DNA of 64,000 nucleotides, from positions 19,196 through 83,195 of the forward strand of contig JAFGHX010000175.1 in NCBI GenBank assembly GCA_016929905.1, given 5' to 3'. The translations under genes and the position numbers were made by a program. This document shows, in pieces, positions 41,125 to 51,030 of this stretch. Within the stretch, counting starts at the first letter, position 1, and the number at the start of each line of letters is the position of its first letter. The DNA is from Kiritimatiellia bacterium. GTDB lineage: Bacteria > Verrucomicrobiota > Kiritimatiellia > JAFGHX01. The notes under the pieces were generated by a model. It was not told the origin of the DNA. It saw only the letters and a program-made list of their open reading frames with translations, and ran no database searches.

Positions 41125-42117
41125 ATGAAGATACGGCAACTCGTCTTTCCCGAAAAAGAGCGGCTCGAGATCGAAACCATCGAATGCGACGAAAGCCTGC
41201 AACCCGGCCAGGTCTGGATTCGGAATCGCGCATCGTTGATCAGCGCGGGCACGGAGCTGGCCATGTTCCTCCAATTGCACAGGGGCTTCCACGTGCCGCA
41301 GGCCACATGGGCCGAGTATCCCTTCCATCCGGGGTACTCCGTCGTAGGCGAAGTGATGGCGAAAGGGACGGACGTTTCCGCGCTGAACATCGGGGATCTC
41401 GTGCATCACAGGGGCAAACATGCGACGCATGCCAAGGTCCATCAAGGCCAGTGCATCCGCGTCCCGGCGGGCTGCGCGCCCGAAACGGCCGCGTTCTACA
41501 CCCTGCTCCATCACGCCATCACGGCCTTGCGCGTGGCTCCCGTGGTGTTCGGTCAGCACGTCGTCGTTCTCGGCATGGGCCTCATCGGAAACCTCGCGGC
41601 ACAGACCTACAGACTGGCCGGCGCCGGGCTCGTTGCAGGCGCAGATCCCTCCGTCAAGCGGCTCGAGCTGGCCAAGACATGCGGCGCAATCGATCTGGCC
41701 TTCAACGTGAAAGACAAGCCGTTGTCCGGGTGGGTGGAGCAGGAGCTCGGTGAACACGGCGCGGAGATCATCGTCGACGCCGTCAGCACGCAGCAGGCGC
41801 TCGACGCCGCCATGAAAGCCGTCGCGGACAGAGGGCGCGTCGTCATCGTCGGGTGCCCGCGAGTGCCGATCGAGCTGGACCTCTATTTCGATCTCCACCG
41901 CAAAGGCGCGCAGCTCATCGGCGCAAACGCCGATGTCGTCGATCCCGAACAGCGACGGCGCGACCGGCCCTTGCTCATGGGACTGCTGGCCGCCGGGAAG
42001 CTGCGGGTCGCGGAGTTGATCACACAGCGATGCGCGTTTGAAGACGCGCTGAGCGCCTATGAGGGCCTGCGCGACAGGCCGGACGAGTTCGTCGGAGTGG
42101 TGTTGGCGTATGCATGA
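41125..42117 (+). CDS. Zinc-type alcohol/polyol dehydrogenase (MDR family)
   Basis: 330 residues. The catalytic half opens with MKIRQLVFPEKERLEIETIECDES and has GTELAMFLQLHRG and HPGYSVVGEVMAKGTDV. The Rossmann half has VVVLGMGLIGNLAAQTYRLAGAGLV and IIVDAVSTQQALDAAM. The usual structural-zinc cysteine cluster is absent, and catalytic-zinc Cys is replaced in ISAGTE, as in bacterial MDRs that act on sugars or link to Gfo/Idh pathways. First gene of a four-gene operon; GGAG is eight bases upstream. Probably oxidises a polyol or sugar acid. Confidence 0.82.
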   Translation: MKIRQLVFPEKERLEIETIECDESLQPGQVWIRNRASLISAGTELAMFLQLHRGFHVPQATWAEYPFHPGYSVVGEVMAKGTDVSALNIGDLVHHRGKHATHAKVHQGQCIRVPAGCAPETAAFYTLLHHAITALRVAPVVFGQHVVVLGMGLIGNLAAQTYRLAGAGLVAGADPSVKRLELAKTCGAIDLAFNVKDKPLSGWVEQELGEHGAEIIVDAVSTQQALDAAMKAVADRGRVVIVGCPRVPIELDLYFDLHRKGAQLIGANADVVDPEQRRRDRPLLMGLLAAGKLRVAELITQRCAFEDALSAYEGLRDRPDEFVGVVLAYA

Positions 42118-42131
42118 AAGGAGGCGCCCCC

Positions 42132-43247
42132 GTGCACATCGGCTTCTCAGGAAGACTCGAAGACCGGCCCGAGATCCGCGCCGGATTCATCGGGTGCGGC
42201 GGGCATTCGTTCCGCAACATCTATCCGACCTTTCAATTCACACCGGTCGACCTGGTCGCCACCTGCGATCTGGACCTGGACAAGGCGAAGGCGTTCGCCG
42301 CACAGTTCGGGGCCGCACACGCCTACGCCGACTACCGCGAGATGATCGAGAAAGAGCAACTCGACGCCGTCTTCGTCGTCACGAACCTGGACAAGAACCT
42401 GCGGCCCTTCTATTCGAAATTCGCCATCGATTGCCTCAACGCCGGGCTGCACGTTTGGATGGAGAAGCCTGCCGCCGTGACCTGCGCGGAAGTCGAGGAG
42501 ATGCAGGCGGCGGCCCGAGAGAACGGCAAGATCGGGATGGTCGGGCTGAAACGGATGTTCGTGCCCGCCGCCGAGAAGGCCAAGGCGCTCATGGACAGGC
42601 CGGAATTCGGGCCCTGCTCCCTTGTCACCCTGACCACCACGAAATACGTGCCCGAGCCCTCGGCCATCGCCGAATACGTCGCCGGCAAGCCGAACCGGGA
42701 CAAGGCCGGCGAGCTCCTCGGCCATTTCTGGCACCCCATCTCCTCGCTGCTGTTCTTCCTCGGAATGCCCAAGACGCTCTCCTACGAACGCAGCCGTTCC
42801 GGCGGCGCGCTCGCCACTTTCACCTTCGAGTCCGGCGCCATCGCATCCGTCGTCTTTGCCTGGCAGGCCTCCAACAACGGGGGCATCGAACGCATCATGA
42901 TCCATTCGGGCCAATCCCGGCGGCACATCATGATCGACAACAACATCCGGCTCACCTATCACCGCGGGGGCGAGCCCGGCCGGTTCGGGGTCGAGCCCAG
43001 TTTCTTCGTCGAAGACCTCGATCACAGCATCGCCGTGTGGGAACCCGAATTCTCGCTCGGCAACCTATACAACAAAGGGCTCTTCCTGATGGGGTTCTGG
43101 GGGGAAGTGCAAGAATTCGCCACGGCCATCCTGGAGAACCGTCAGCCGCGAAAGGCCGGCTTCGATCACGCCTGGCAATGCGCGCGTATCTTCGAGGCGT
43201 TCGCGGAAGGGACGGGGAAAGCGATTGCCCTGGACGTGAATGCCTGA
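42132..43247 (+). CDS. Gfo/Idh/MocA-family oxidoreductase
   Basis: 371 residues. The NAD(P) site is RAGFIGCGGHSFRNIYPTF, then VDLVATCDLDLDKAKAFAAQFG. The conserved EKP is HVWMEKPAAVTCAEVEEM, with the substrate domain FWHPISSLLFFLGMP. I prefer the GTG at 42132 because AAAGGAGG (42117-42124) stands seven bases upstream; the ATG at 42114 overlaps the previous stop (ATGA) and would swallow that site. It oxidises or epimerises a sugar or inositol derivative, probably following the upstream dehydrogenase. Confidence 0.88.
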   Translation: MHIGFSGRLEDRPEIRAGFIGCGGHSFRNIYPTFQFTPVDLVATCDLDLDKAKAFAAQFGAAHAYADYREMIEKEQLDAVFVVTNLDKNLRPFYSKFAIDCLNAGLHVWMEKPAAVTCAEVEEMQAAARENGKIGMVGLKRMFVPAAEKAKALMDRPEFGPCSLVTLTTTKYVPEPSAIAEYVAGKPNRDKAGELLGHFWHPISSLLFFLGMPKTLSYERSRSGGALATFTFESGAIASVVFAWQASNNGGIERIMIHSGQSRRHIMIDNNIRLTYHRGGEPGRFGVEPSFFVEDLDHSIAVWEPEFSLGNLYNKGLFLMGFWGEVQEFATAILENRQPRKAGFDHAWQCARIFEAFAEGTGKAIALDVNA

Positions 43248-43273
43248 GATCGGGAGAGAGGGAGAGGAAAGAC

Positions 43274-44116
43274 ATGCAGTGGGAAGCAATGACATCGACA
43301 GAACTCGGCGACGCGGCAAGGAAGACCGACGTCTGCGTCGTTTCGATCGCATCCATGGAAAAACACGGCGAACATCTTCCGTTGGGCAGCGATTATCTGT
43401 TCGGTCACACGTGCGCGTGCCTCGCCGCCGAAAAGGAGCCCGCCGTCGTCTTCCCGCCGTTCTGGCTCGGACAGGTGAACCCGGCGCGGGCCTACCCCGG
43501 CGCAATCGGGCTCCCGCCTCTCCTCCTGCTGGAGCTGATCCAGAGTCTCTTCGACGAGATAGGCCGCAACGGATTCGGCAAGATCATTGTCTTCCCCTCG
43601 CATGGCGGAAACGGCGCCATGCAGAACTTCCTGGTAGAAGCCAGTCTCTGGGAAGAAAAACCCTACTGCCTCTACCTCATGCGTGGATGGATTACTCCGG
43701 ACAGACGGGAGGCCTGGAATCGAACGCTCGACACATCGGAGTTCGGGCACGCCTGCGAGGCGGAAACCAGTCACGTGTTGGCCGTCCATCCGGACCTCGT
43801 CAAGATGGACCGAATCCCCAGCCGGCCCGCATTCGCGCTCAAGCGGCTCCGCCACCTGCCGCAAAGCAACGTGGGGGTGAGTTTCGTGGCCGACTACCCC
43901 GATTTCTGGATCGGCGAACCCAAGGCGGCGACCGCCGAGAAAGGGGAGGCCATGATGCAGCTCATCGCGGACTCGCTTGCCGAATTCATCGCCGCGGTCA
44001 AAGCCGACCAAGTCGTCCCAGACCTGACCCGTGAGTTCTACGAAAAAGTGAAGCACCCGCTGGCCGCCCGGCAGCAAGAGGAGACAGCACAGCCTGTCCG
44101 GAGGTGGTCGAGTTGA
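43274..44116 (+). CDS. Creatininase-family amidohydrolase
   Basis: 280 residues. The metal ligands appear as SIASMEKHGEHLPLGSDYL (Glu, His, Asp) and IIVFPSHGGNGAMQNF, with AETSHVLAVHPDLV later. The family hydrolyses cyclic amides or lactam/formamide groups: creatinine, mycofactocin and F420-related substrates, and unknown sugar-derived ones. Third gene of the operon; AGAGGAAAG lies before the ATG. Its end overlaps the regulator gene's start by 4 bp (from TTG). Substrate unknown; operon context suggests a sugar-acid or amide intermediate. Confidence 0.85.
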   Translation: MQWEAMTSTELGDAARKTDVCVVSIASMEKHGEHLPLGSDYLFGHTCACLAAEKEPAVVFPPFWLGQVNPARAYPGAIGLPPLLLLELIQSLFDEIGRNGFGKIIVFPSHGGNGAMQNFLVEASLWEEKPYCLYLMRGWITPDRREAWNRTLDTSEFGHACEAETSHVLAVHPDLVKMDRIPSRPAFALKRLRHLPQSNVGVSFVADYPDFWIGEPKAATAEKGEAMMQLIADSLAEFIAAVKADQVVPDLTREFYEKVKHPLAARQQEETAQPVRRWSS

Positions 44117-44871
44117 CAGAGAAAGCCGAAGACAGATTCCGGGCCGTGTCGCCACCGCCGCGGCTGACCCAGGAAATCGCCAACCAGATCGAGCAGCTCA
44201 TCATCAACGACGAGTTGCACGTCGGCGATGCGCTGCCCGCGGAACGGGACCTGGCGGCGAAGCTCAACGTCAGCCGCAATGTGCTGCGCGAGGCCATCAG
44301 CATGCTGGCTCAGAAGGGGTTGCTGCAGATCCGGCGCGGCGCCGGCACGTTCGTTACCCGGCCCAGCAGCGAGTTCCTCCGCGATACCGTCGCCCTCTTC
44401 ATCCGTTTCAACCGCTCGGCGCTTCTGGATTTGGTCGAGGCCCGCCGATGCATCGAGGTGGAAATCGCGGGGTTGGCCGCCGAGAAGGCCGACGCCGAGG
44501 CCGTGGCGCTACTGGGACAACACACGGCCGTCATGGCGAAGTCCCCGAGAAACGTCGCCAAGTACGTCGACGCCGATGTGGCGTTTCACGAGACACTGGC
44601 CCAAGCCGCAGGCAATCAGATTCTGAGCCTGCTGCTCAGCTCCATCCGCGGCGCGATGCGCGAGAACATGCGCATCCTGCTGCGAAAGGACCCCAGCGTC
44701 ACCGAGACGTCCGTCAAGCACCACCGCCGCCTGGCCGACGCAGTCCGGACGGGCGACGTGCAGGCCGCGCGAACGATCATGCTCGAACACCTGGATGACG
44801 TCGTGAAACGACTGCGCGGGCTGGCAGAAGAAAGGTCCGCATCGCCGAAGCGCTTGCCTGAGGCCCGATGA
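44113..44871 (+). CDS. FadR-subfamily GntR transcriptional regulator
   Basis: 252 residues from TTG, seven bases after GGAGGT (44100-44105); a GTG at 44104 is inside that site. The winged helix is at about 15-75: TQEIANQIEQLIINDELHVGDALPAERDLAAKLNVSRNVLREAISML. The C-terminal all-helical FCD domain holds EARRCIEVEIAGLAAEKAD, DVAFHETLAQAAGNQ and VKHHRRLADAV, with metal/ligand Asp and His residues. FadR-type FCD proteins often sense organic or sugar acids. It closes the operon and probably binds the TGGT-N3-ACCA sites at 41033-41062. Confidence 0.9.
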   Translation: MTEKAEDRFRAVSPPPRLTQEIANQIEQLIINDELHVGDALPAERDLAAKLNVSRNVLREAISMLAQKGLLQIRRGAGTFVTRPSSEFLRDTVALFIRFNRSALLDLVEARRCIEVEIAGLAAEKADAEAVALLGQHTAVMAKSPRNVAKYVDADVAFHETLAQAAGNQILSLLLSSIRGAMRENMRILLRKDPSVTETSVKHHRRLADAVRTGDVQAARTIMLEHLDDVVKRLRGLAEERSASPKRLPEAR

Positions 44872-44883
44872 CTTGCGCGCCCT

Positions 44884-44900
44884 TTTCGCGTCCTTTCGCG
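44884..44900. repeat. TTTCGCG short tandem repeat, copy 3
   Basis: TTTCGCG at 44884 and 44894 (10-bp period), 12 bp after the regulator stop codon. Confidence 0.55.
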
Positions 44901-44955
44901 GGCAGATCTCCGTCGGCCTTCGAGTGCCTACGCGACGCCGGCACCCACTCTGCAC

Positions 44956-44984
44956 TTTCCATCACGCGCAGCGTGTCGTACAAT
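44956..44984 (+). promoter_or_regulatory. Promoter of uvrA
   Basis: TTTCCA (44956-44961), 17 bp and TACAAT (44979-44984), giving a leader of about 60 nt before the ATG at 45053. No LexA-like box could be made out. Confidence 0.45.
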
Positions 44985-45052
44985 ATCCCTCCGGTCGGCC
45001 CAAGCTCCTCTCCGAGATCGCCGCTACCCCGTGACACGCATGCGGAGTCGCC

Positions 45053-48000
45053 ATGTCGAACGATTTCATCCTGATCGAAGGCGCGCGGCAGAATAACCTC
45101 AAAGGGGTGCATCTGCGCCTGCCGCTGAACGAACTCATCGTCGTGACCGGCGTGAGCGGGTCCGGCAAGTCGTCGCTTGCTTTCGATACGATCTACTCCG
45201 AAGGACAACGCCGTTACGTCGAAACCTTTTCCCCCTACGCGCGCCAGTTCCTCGACCGTATGGACAAGCCGCAAGCCGACCGCATCGAAGGGATCCCGCC
45301 CGCCATCGCCATCGACCAGACCAACCCCGTCCGCACGTCGCGATCCACGGTCGGGACCATGACCGAGCTGAACGACCACATCAAACTCCTGTTCGCACGC
45401 GCCGCCCGGTTGCACTGCCGCGGGTGCGGCAAGCCCGTGCGGCGCGACACGCCGGAAAGCATCTATCGGCAACTCATGCAGGACGTTGGCGGCGCCTCCT
45501 CTGCCCCGAGCATCCTGATCACCTTCCCCGTCGCGATCCCGCGCAACTTCACCGAACAGGAAGTCCTCGACCTGCTGGCCAAGCAGGGCTACCAGCGACT
45601 TCATCAGAAGAGCGGCAAGCGTCTCGACGTCGTCCAGGACCGGGTGCCGCTCTCGCCGCGCCGGCGCGGCCGTGTCGTCGAGGATATCGAGGCGGCGCTC
45701 AAGCACGGGCACGGCCGCGTGAGCGTGTACCCGCTCGACGCGGACGGCCGCGCTCTGAGCCCGCTGCGCTTCTCCACCGCTCTGCACTGCGCCGACTGCG
45801 ACATCCACTACCGCGATCCCGCGCCCAGCCTGTTCTCGTTCAATTCGCCGCTCGGCGCGTGCGAGACATGCCGGGGGTTCGGGCGCGTGATCGGAATCGA
45901 CTACGGGCTCGTCGTGCCCGACGAGACCCGAACGCTTGCCCAGGGCGCCGTCAAGCCGTGGCAGGGCGCCAGTTACCGCGAATGCCAGGACGACATGATG
46001 ACGTTCGCCGCCAAACGGGGCATCCCGGCCGACGTCCCGTGGCGCGAACTGTCCGACGCGCACAAGACCTGGGTCCTCGAGGGCGAGGGCAAATGGGAGG
46101 ACGGCCTGTGGTACGGCGTCAAACGGTTCTTCGATTGGCTGGAGACCAAAGCCTACCGCCTGCACATCCGCGTACTGCTCTCCAAGTACCGCGCCTACCA
46201 CGAATGCCCCGTCTGCCGCGGCGCGCGCTTGAAACCCGAGAGCCTGCTCTGGCGGATCGGGGCGGATAACGAGCGCGGGCTCGACATCCACCAGGTGATG
46301 CTCCTGCCCATCGACCGCGGCCACGCCTTCTTCAACGCCCTGGAACTGCGCGCCCCGCTCGACGAGGCCACGGCGCTGCTGCTCAACGAAATCCGGACGC
46401 GGCTCGACTACCTGGTGGAAGTGGGGCTGGGCTATCTCACGCTCGATCGCCAGTCCCGCACACTGAGCGGGGGCGAAGTGCAGCGCATCAACCTGACCAC
46501 CGCGCTCGGCACCTCGCTGGTCGGCGCGCTGTTCGTGCTCGATGAACCCAGTATCGGGCTGCACTCGCGCGATATCAACAGGCTCATCCGGGTCCTGCAC
46601 CGCCTGCGCGACGCGGGCAATACGCTCCTCGTCGTCGAACACGACCCCGAAGTCATCCGGGCCGCCGACCGCGTCCTCGATATGGGCCCGGGCCCCGGCG
46701 AAAAGGGCGGCGAGGTCGTGTTCTTCGGAGCGTTGGCGCAACTGCTGAAGTCGAAACGCTCGCTCACCGCGCAGTATCTGACGGGGAAGAAGAGCGTGCA
46801 GCCCGGCGGCTCGGCACAGCCTCGCCCTCCTTTCCCATCAACCGGTGTGCCTGCTGGAGGTCGAACCTGCGGTGAGCCGGTGCGTGCGGAAAGCCCTGTT
46901 CGGCACCTCGAGATCCTCGGCGCCGCCGAACACAACCTCAAGAACATCGACGTGCGCATCCCGCTGAACCGGCTGGTCTGCATCACCGGAGTGAGCGGGT
47001 CCGGCAAGTCCACGCTGGTGCAGGACGTCTGCTACAACGCCCTGCGCAAGCTCAAACATCAGCCGGTCGAGATGCCCGGCAAACACCGTGCGGTGGCGGG
47101 CCACGAGCGGTTCGAGGACGTCGTGCTGGTCGATCAGTCCCCAATCGGCAAGACCACCCGCTCGAATCCAGCCAGCTACGTGAACGCGCTCGGGCCGATC
47201 CGGACGCTGTTCAGTGCGGAGCCGCTCGCCCGCCAGCGACGCTATACCCCGGGCACCTTCAGCTTCAACGCCGGTAACGGGCGCTGTCCCGCCTGCAGCG
47301 GCAACGGCTTTCAGCATATCGAGATGCAGTTCCTCAGCGACGTCTACCTGCGCTGCCCCGATTGCGACGGCAGACGGTTCCGCCACGAGGTGCTCGAGGT
47401 GAAGCTGAACGGCAAGTCCATCGCCGACGTGCTGGAGCTGACCGTCGCCGAGGCCTGCGCCTTCTTCGCCGATTCGCCTGCGATCCTGACCGGGCTCGAC
47501 CCGCTGCGCGCGGTCGGCCTGCACTACCTGCGGCTCGGCCAGCCGGTTCCCACGCTGAGCGGCGGCGAGGCGCAGCGCCTGAAACTGGCCGGGCACCTCG
47601 TCGGGAGCGGTGCCGCGCGGAAAAGAACCGGCCCTACCCTCTTCCTGTTCGACGAACCCACGACCGGCCTGCACTTCGACGACATCGCTGTCCTGCTCAC
47701 CGCGCTGCGGCGCCTGCTCGAGCAGGGCCACTCGGTAGTCGTGATTGAACACAACCTGGACGTCATCCGCGCCGCCGACTGGGTCATCGACCTCGGACCC
47801 GAGGGCGGAGAACGGGGCGGCGAAATCGTCTGCGAAGGCACGCCGGACGACATCGGCGCGCACCCGACGAGCCATACGGGCGCCGCCTTGCGCCGGTATG
47901 GGCAGCCCGCCCGCCCCCGCGACGCAGCGGCCCGCCGGGGCCGGAGATGGCGGGCCCGCGAAAAGGCACCCCGCTACGGAACCGGCGGCGACAAGGCCAT

Positions 48001-50617
48001 CCACATCCGCAAGGCGCGCGAGCACAACCTGAAGAACGTGGACCTCACGATCCCGCGCGACACCTTCACCGTCATCACCGGCATCAGCGGCAGCGGCAAG
48101 AGCACCGTCGCTTTCGATATCCTCTTCGCCGAAGGTCAGCGCCGGTACCTTGAATCGCTCAACGCCTACGCGCGCCAGTTCGTGCAGCCGGCCGCGCGGC
48201 CGGACGTGGACGCGATCTTCGGAATCCCGCCCACCGTCGCCATCGAGCAGCGAACCAGCCGCGGCGGACGCAAGAGTACCGTGGCGACCGTGACCGAAAT
48301 CTACCACTTCCTGCGCCTGCTCTTCGTGAAGCTCGGTACGCAGCACTGCCCGGACTGCCGGATTCCCATCCAGCCCCAGACACCGGACGCCATCCTCGCC
48401 AGAATCCTGCGGTCATACCGCGGCCGGCGCGTACGGCTCCTGGCCCCGCTCGTGACGGCGCGCAAAGGCTACTATACCGACCTGGCCAAATGGGCGGCCA
48501 GGAAGCGATATCCCCACCTGCGCGTCGACGGCGCGCTCACCCCGACCGTCCCCTGGCCGCGCCTCGACCGGTTCAAGGAGCACACCATCGAATTGCCCGT
48601 CGGCGAGATCCGGGCCGTGCCGGAACAGGAACCGGAACTGCGCGCCCTGCTCGATCTGGCGCTCGGGTTCGGCAAGGGCATCGTCGCCCTGGCTCCGGCC
48701 GCCGACGGGGGCAGCGACAGACGCCCGGACGTCATCTTCTCCACGAAACGCGCGTGCCCGCGCTGCGAGCGCAGCTTCCAGGAACTCGATCCGCGCCTGT
48801 TCTCGTTCAATTCCAAACACGGGTGGTGCCCCCGCTGTTACGGAACCGGCCTGCAATTGGCCGGGTTCGACGAGGAGCAGACCGGCGAGGAAGTCTGGTG
48901 GAATGCGTGGTGGGAGGGGCCGGAACGGGCCTGTCCTGCCTGCGCGGGCCGCCGGCTGCGGCCGGAAGCGCTTGCCGTGACGTTCCGCAACCGCACGATC
49001 GCGGAGTTCACCGCGCTCTCCGTCGACGCCGCCGAAGCCCTGTTCCGCAACCTGAGACTGCGTGGCCCGGAAACGGAAATCGGGCGCGATATCCTCGCCG
49101 AGCTCTGCTCGCGCCTGCGGTTCCTGAAGGAGGTGGGGCTGCCGTACCTCTCGCTCGACCGCGCCGCCCCCACCCTGAGCGGCGGCGAAGCGCAGCGTAT
49201 CCGGCTCGCCGCGCAACTCGGCTCCAACCTGCGCGGCGTGAGCTATATCCTCGACGAACCCACCATCGGCCTGCATGCGCGCGACAACCTGATGCTGCTC
49301 GAGACCCTCGGCAAACTGGAACGTAAAGGCAACACCGTCGTCGTGGTCGAACACGATGAGACAACCATCCGGCAGGCCAAACATCTTATCGATCTCGGAC
49401 CGGGCGGCGGCGTGAACGGCGGCAGGGTCGTCGCGCAAGGCCGCCTGCGTGACGTCGTGCGAAGCAGACGCTCGGTCACCGGCCGATTCCTGCGCGAGCC
49501 GTTGCGCCACCCGCTCTCCACACGGCGCCGCACCCCCGACGCGGGCTGTCCCGGCCCCAGGACGCCGGCCGTGCGCCTGCTTGGCGCACACCTGCACAAT
49601 CTGAAGGACCTGAACGTGACCATTCCGCTCGGCGTGTTCACGTGTGTCACGGGCGTCAGCGGAAGCGGGAAAAGCACACTGGTGCGCAACGTGCTGTACC
49701 ACGATCTGCGCCGTGTGGCCGGCCGCAAACGCCGGTCCAAACGAGCCGCCACCGGCGACGCCGACCTGCACGGCTGCAGACAGATCCAAGGCGCCGAACA
49801 CGTCGCACGCGTGCTGGAGGTCGATCAGACCCCCATCGGGAAGACGCCCCGCTCCTGCCCCGCCACCTACGTCGGGTTCTGGGACGACGTGCGCCGGCTG
49901 TTCGCCGGTACGGCCGAGGCCAGAATGCGCGGGTATTCCGCAAGCCGGTTCTCCTTCAACGTGCATGGCGGGCGGTGCGACGCCTGCGAGGGGCAAGGCC
50001 TCAAGAAGATCGAGATGAGCTTTTTGCCCGACGTCACCGTCCCCTGCGACGTGTGCGCCGGCAAACGGTTCAACCGCGAAACCCTGGAAGCCACGTACAA
50101 GGACAGATCGATCGGCGACGTGCTGGACATGAGCGTCGACGAGGCCGTCCCGTTCTTCGCGGCGCACGCGAAAATCCATCACGCGTTGCGCCTGCTCCAG
50201 GATGTCGGCGTGGGTTACCTCACGCTCGGCCAGCAAAGCCCCACGCTCAGCGGCGGCGAAGCCCAGCGCATCAAGCTCGTCACCGAACTGGCCAAAGCCA
50301 GGAGCGGGACGGCCCACCGGTCCCCGCACACGCTGTATGTGCTCGACGAGCCGACCATCGGCCTGCACATGGCGGACGTCGAAAAACTCATCCGCGTCCT
50401 ACACCGGCTTGTCGACGCGGGCAACACGGTCGTCATCATCGAACACAATCTCGACGTCATCGCCGAGGCCGACTGGATTATCGACCTCGGGCCCGAAGGC
50501 GGCGAGAAAGGCGGCCGCATCGTCGCCCAAGGCACCCCGGAACAGGTCGCACGGGTCAAGAAGGGCTCCCACACCGCCCGGTTCCTCGCCGCGTTTCTGA
50601 AGGAACGCGGGGCGTAG
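45053..50617 (+). CDS. uvrA: Double-length UvrA, excinuclease ABC subunit A
   Basis: 1854 residues, about twice ordinary UvrA (around 940). Four ABC ATPase cassettes are complete: Walker [17 protein letters not shown] near residues 32, 645, 1009 and 1532; signatures [16 protein letters not shown] near 471, 835, 1372 and 1731; each followed by a DEPxxGLH Walker B. Several CxxC zinc knuckles occur in both halves ([28 protein letters not shown]). UvrA finds DNA damage as a dimer and loads UvrB; here two protomers are fused head to tail. Residues about 580-630 and 935-985 are unconserved linkers. Chlamydiae and some other bacteria have this form. No uvrB/uvrC is near. Confidence 0.93.
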   Translation: MSNDFILIEGARQNNLKGVHLRLPLNELIVVTGVSGSGKSSLAFDTIYSEGQRRYVETFSPYARQFLDRMDKPQADRIEGIPPAIAIDQTNPVRTSRSTVGTMTELNDHIKLLFARAARLHCRGCGKPVRRDTPESIYRQLMQDVGGASSAPSILITFPVAIPRNFTEQEVLDLLAKQGYQRLHQKSGKRLDVVQDRVPLSPRRRGRVVEDIEAALKHGHGRVSVYPLDADGRALSPLRFSTALHCADCDIHYRDPAPSLFSFNSPLGACETCRGFGRVIGIDYGLVVPDETRTLAQGAVKPWQGASYRECQDDMMTFAAKRGIPADVPWRELSDAHKTWVLEGEGKWEDGLWYGVKRFFDWLETKAYRLHIRVLLSKYRAYHECPVCRGARLKPESLLWRIGADNERGLDIHQVMLLPIDRGHAFFNALELRAPLDEATALLLNEIRTRLDYLVEVGLGYLTLDRQSRTLSGGEVQRINLTTALGTSLVGALFVLDEPSIGLHSRDINRLIRVLHRLRDAGNTLLVVEHDPEVIRAADRVLDMGPGPGEKGGEVVFFGALAQLLKSKRSLTAQYLTGKKSVQPGGSAQPRPPFPSTGVPAGGRTCGEPVRAESPVRHLEILGAAEHNLKNIDVRIPLNRLVCITGVSGSGKSTLVQDVCYNALRKLKHQPVEMPGKHRAVAGHERFEDVVLVDQSPIGKTTRSNPASYVNALGPIRTLFSAEPLARQRRYTPGTFSFNAGNGRCPACSGNGFQHIEMQFLSDVYLRCPDCDGRRFRHEVLEVKLNGKSIADVLELTVAEACAFFADSPAILTGLDPLRAVGLHYLRLGQPVPTLSGGEAQRLKLAGHLVGSGAARKRTGPTLFLFDEPTTGLHFDDIAVLLTALRRLLEQGHSVVVIEHNLDVIRAADWVIDLGPEGGERGGEIVCEGTPDDIGAHPTSHTGAALRRYGQPARPRDAAARRGRRWRAREKAPRYGTGGDKAIHIRKAREHNLKNVDLTIPRDTFTVITGISGSGKSTVAFDILFAEGQRRYLESLNAYARQFVQPAARPDVDAIFGIPPTVAIEQRTSRGGRKSTVATVTEIYHFLRLLFVKLGTQHCPDCRIPIQPQTPDAILARILRSYRGRRVRLLAPLVTARKGYYTDLAKWAARKRYPHLRVDGALTPTVPWPRLDRFKEHTIELPVGEIRAVPEQEPELRALLDLALGFGKGIVALAPAADGGSDRRPDVIFSTKRACPRCERSFQELDPRLFSFNSKHGWCPRCYGTGLQLAGFDEEQTGEEVWWNAWWEGPERACPACAGRRLRPEALAVTFRNRTIAEFTALSVDAAEALFRNLRLRGPETEIGRDILAELCSRLRFLKEVGLPYLSLDRAAPTLSGGEAQRIRLAAQLGSNLRGVSYILDEPTIGLHARDNLMLLETLGKLERKGNTVVVVEHDETTIRQAKHLIDLGPGGGVNGGRVVAQGRLRDVVRSRRSVTGRFLREPLRHPLSTRRRTPDAGCPGPRTPAVRLLGAHLHNLKDLNVTIPLGVFTCVTGVSGSGKSTLVRNVLYHDLRRVAGRKRRSKRAATGDADLHGCRQIQGAEHVARVLEVDQTPIGKTPRSCPATYVGFWDDVRRLFAGTAEARMRGYSASRFSFNVHGGRCDACEGQGLKKIEMSFLPDVTVPCDVCAGKRFNRETLEATYKDRSIGDVLDMSVDEAVPFFAAHAKIHHALRLLQDVGVGYLTLGQQSPTLSGGEAQRIKLVTELAKARSGTAHRSPHTLYVLDEPTIGLHMADVEKLIRVLHRLVDAGNTVVIIEHNLDVIAEADWIIDLGPEGGEKGGRIVAQGTPEQVARVKKGSHTARFLAAFLKERGA

Positions 50618-50635
50618 ACCACCTCCCTGCCCCGC
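50607..50635 (+). terminator. Hairpin across the uvrA stop codon
   Basis: GCGGGGC (50607-50613) pairs with GCCCCGC (50629-50635) over a 15-nt loop. There is no T run directly after it, so intrinsic termination is uncertain. Confidence 0.35.
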
Positions 50636-50666
50636 ACAGCGCCGGGACTTGCGCACTTAAGCAATT

Positions 50667-50702
50667 AAATAATTAGACAATTAATTAATTGTTTAATTAT
50701 TT
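50667..50702. repeat. 36-bp AT-only palindrome downstream of uvrA
   Basis: AAATAATTAGACAATTAA (50667-50684) pairs with TTAATTGTTTAATTATTT (50685-50702); the only non-Watson-Crick position is G/T. The flanks add further AATT. Such AT content is exceptional in this window. In the 483-bp non-coding stretch 50618-51100 it is followed by an FG-GAP remnant and the exosortase cassette leader. Confidence 0.7.
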
Positions 50703-50725
50703 AAATTCGAAAATGGGCTAGACTA

Positions 50726-50920
50726 TTACCCTTGGGGCGGATAGTACACGCCGATGTCGGCGCGGCCGTCTGCGTCGTAGTCCGCCTGCACCGGCAGGGC
50801 GCTGTTGAAGCCGAACTGTCGCGCCTCGAACCCGTCTCGCCCCTTGAGCAAGTACCAATAGCCGGTCCGCGGGAAGTACACGCCCAGGTCGACGGCCGTA
50901 TGGGGCCGGCGCGTCCACCC
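50726..50920 (-). pseudogene. FG-GAP/VCBS-repeat protein remnant
   Basis: One minus-strand frame reads VDLGVYFPRTGYWYLLKGRD, then ADYDADGRADIGVYYPPQG and a TAA stop. DYDADGRADIGVYY is the calcium-binding repeat of large surface beta-propeller/VCBS proteins. The frame has no start; six consecutive Gs stand next to an out-of-frame ATG upstream. It is the last repeat or so of a lost gene. Confidence 0.6.
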
Positions 50921-50941
50921 CCCTGCATGTTTTCCTAAACT

Positions 50942-50975
50942 TTGTCTTGCAAAGTACTTTGCTATACGCTATAGT
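50942..50975 (+). promoter_or_regulatory. Promoter with embedded palindrome GCAAAGTACTTTGC
   Basis: TTGCAA (50948-50953), 16 bp and TATAGT (50970-50975) form a plausible promoter for the exosortase cassette; TTGTCT at 50942 is an alternative -35. The perfect 14-bp palindrome GCAAAGTACTTTGC (50949-50962) overlaps the -35 and spacer, a likely operator. Confidence 0.5.
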
Positions 50976-51030
50976 TGCCTCCGAGAATGGTGAGTGGCCC
51001 ATTCAGGAATGACTGATAGTTCCGATAAAA

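Noticed and set aside
48413..50368. Minus-strand open frames of 500-650 codons opposite uvrA (also 44777-46741 and 46838-48346)
   Set aside because: All lie antisense to intact UvrA motifs, have no ribosome-binding site and show no recognisable domain.
50890..50940. Frameshift in the six-G run restoring an ATG for the FG-GAP fragment
   Set aside because: A one-base change would link ATG to the fragment, but only about 65 codons would result and no promoter or signal peptide exists, so a remnant is the simpler reading.
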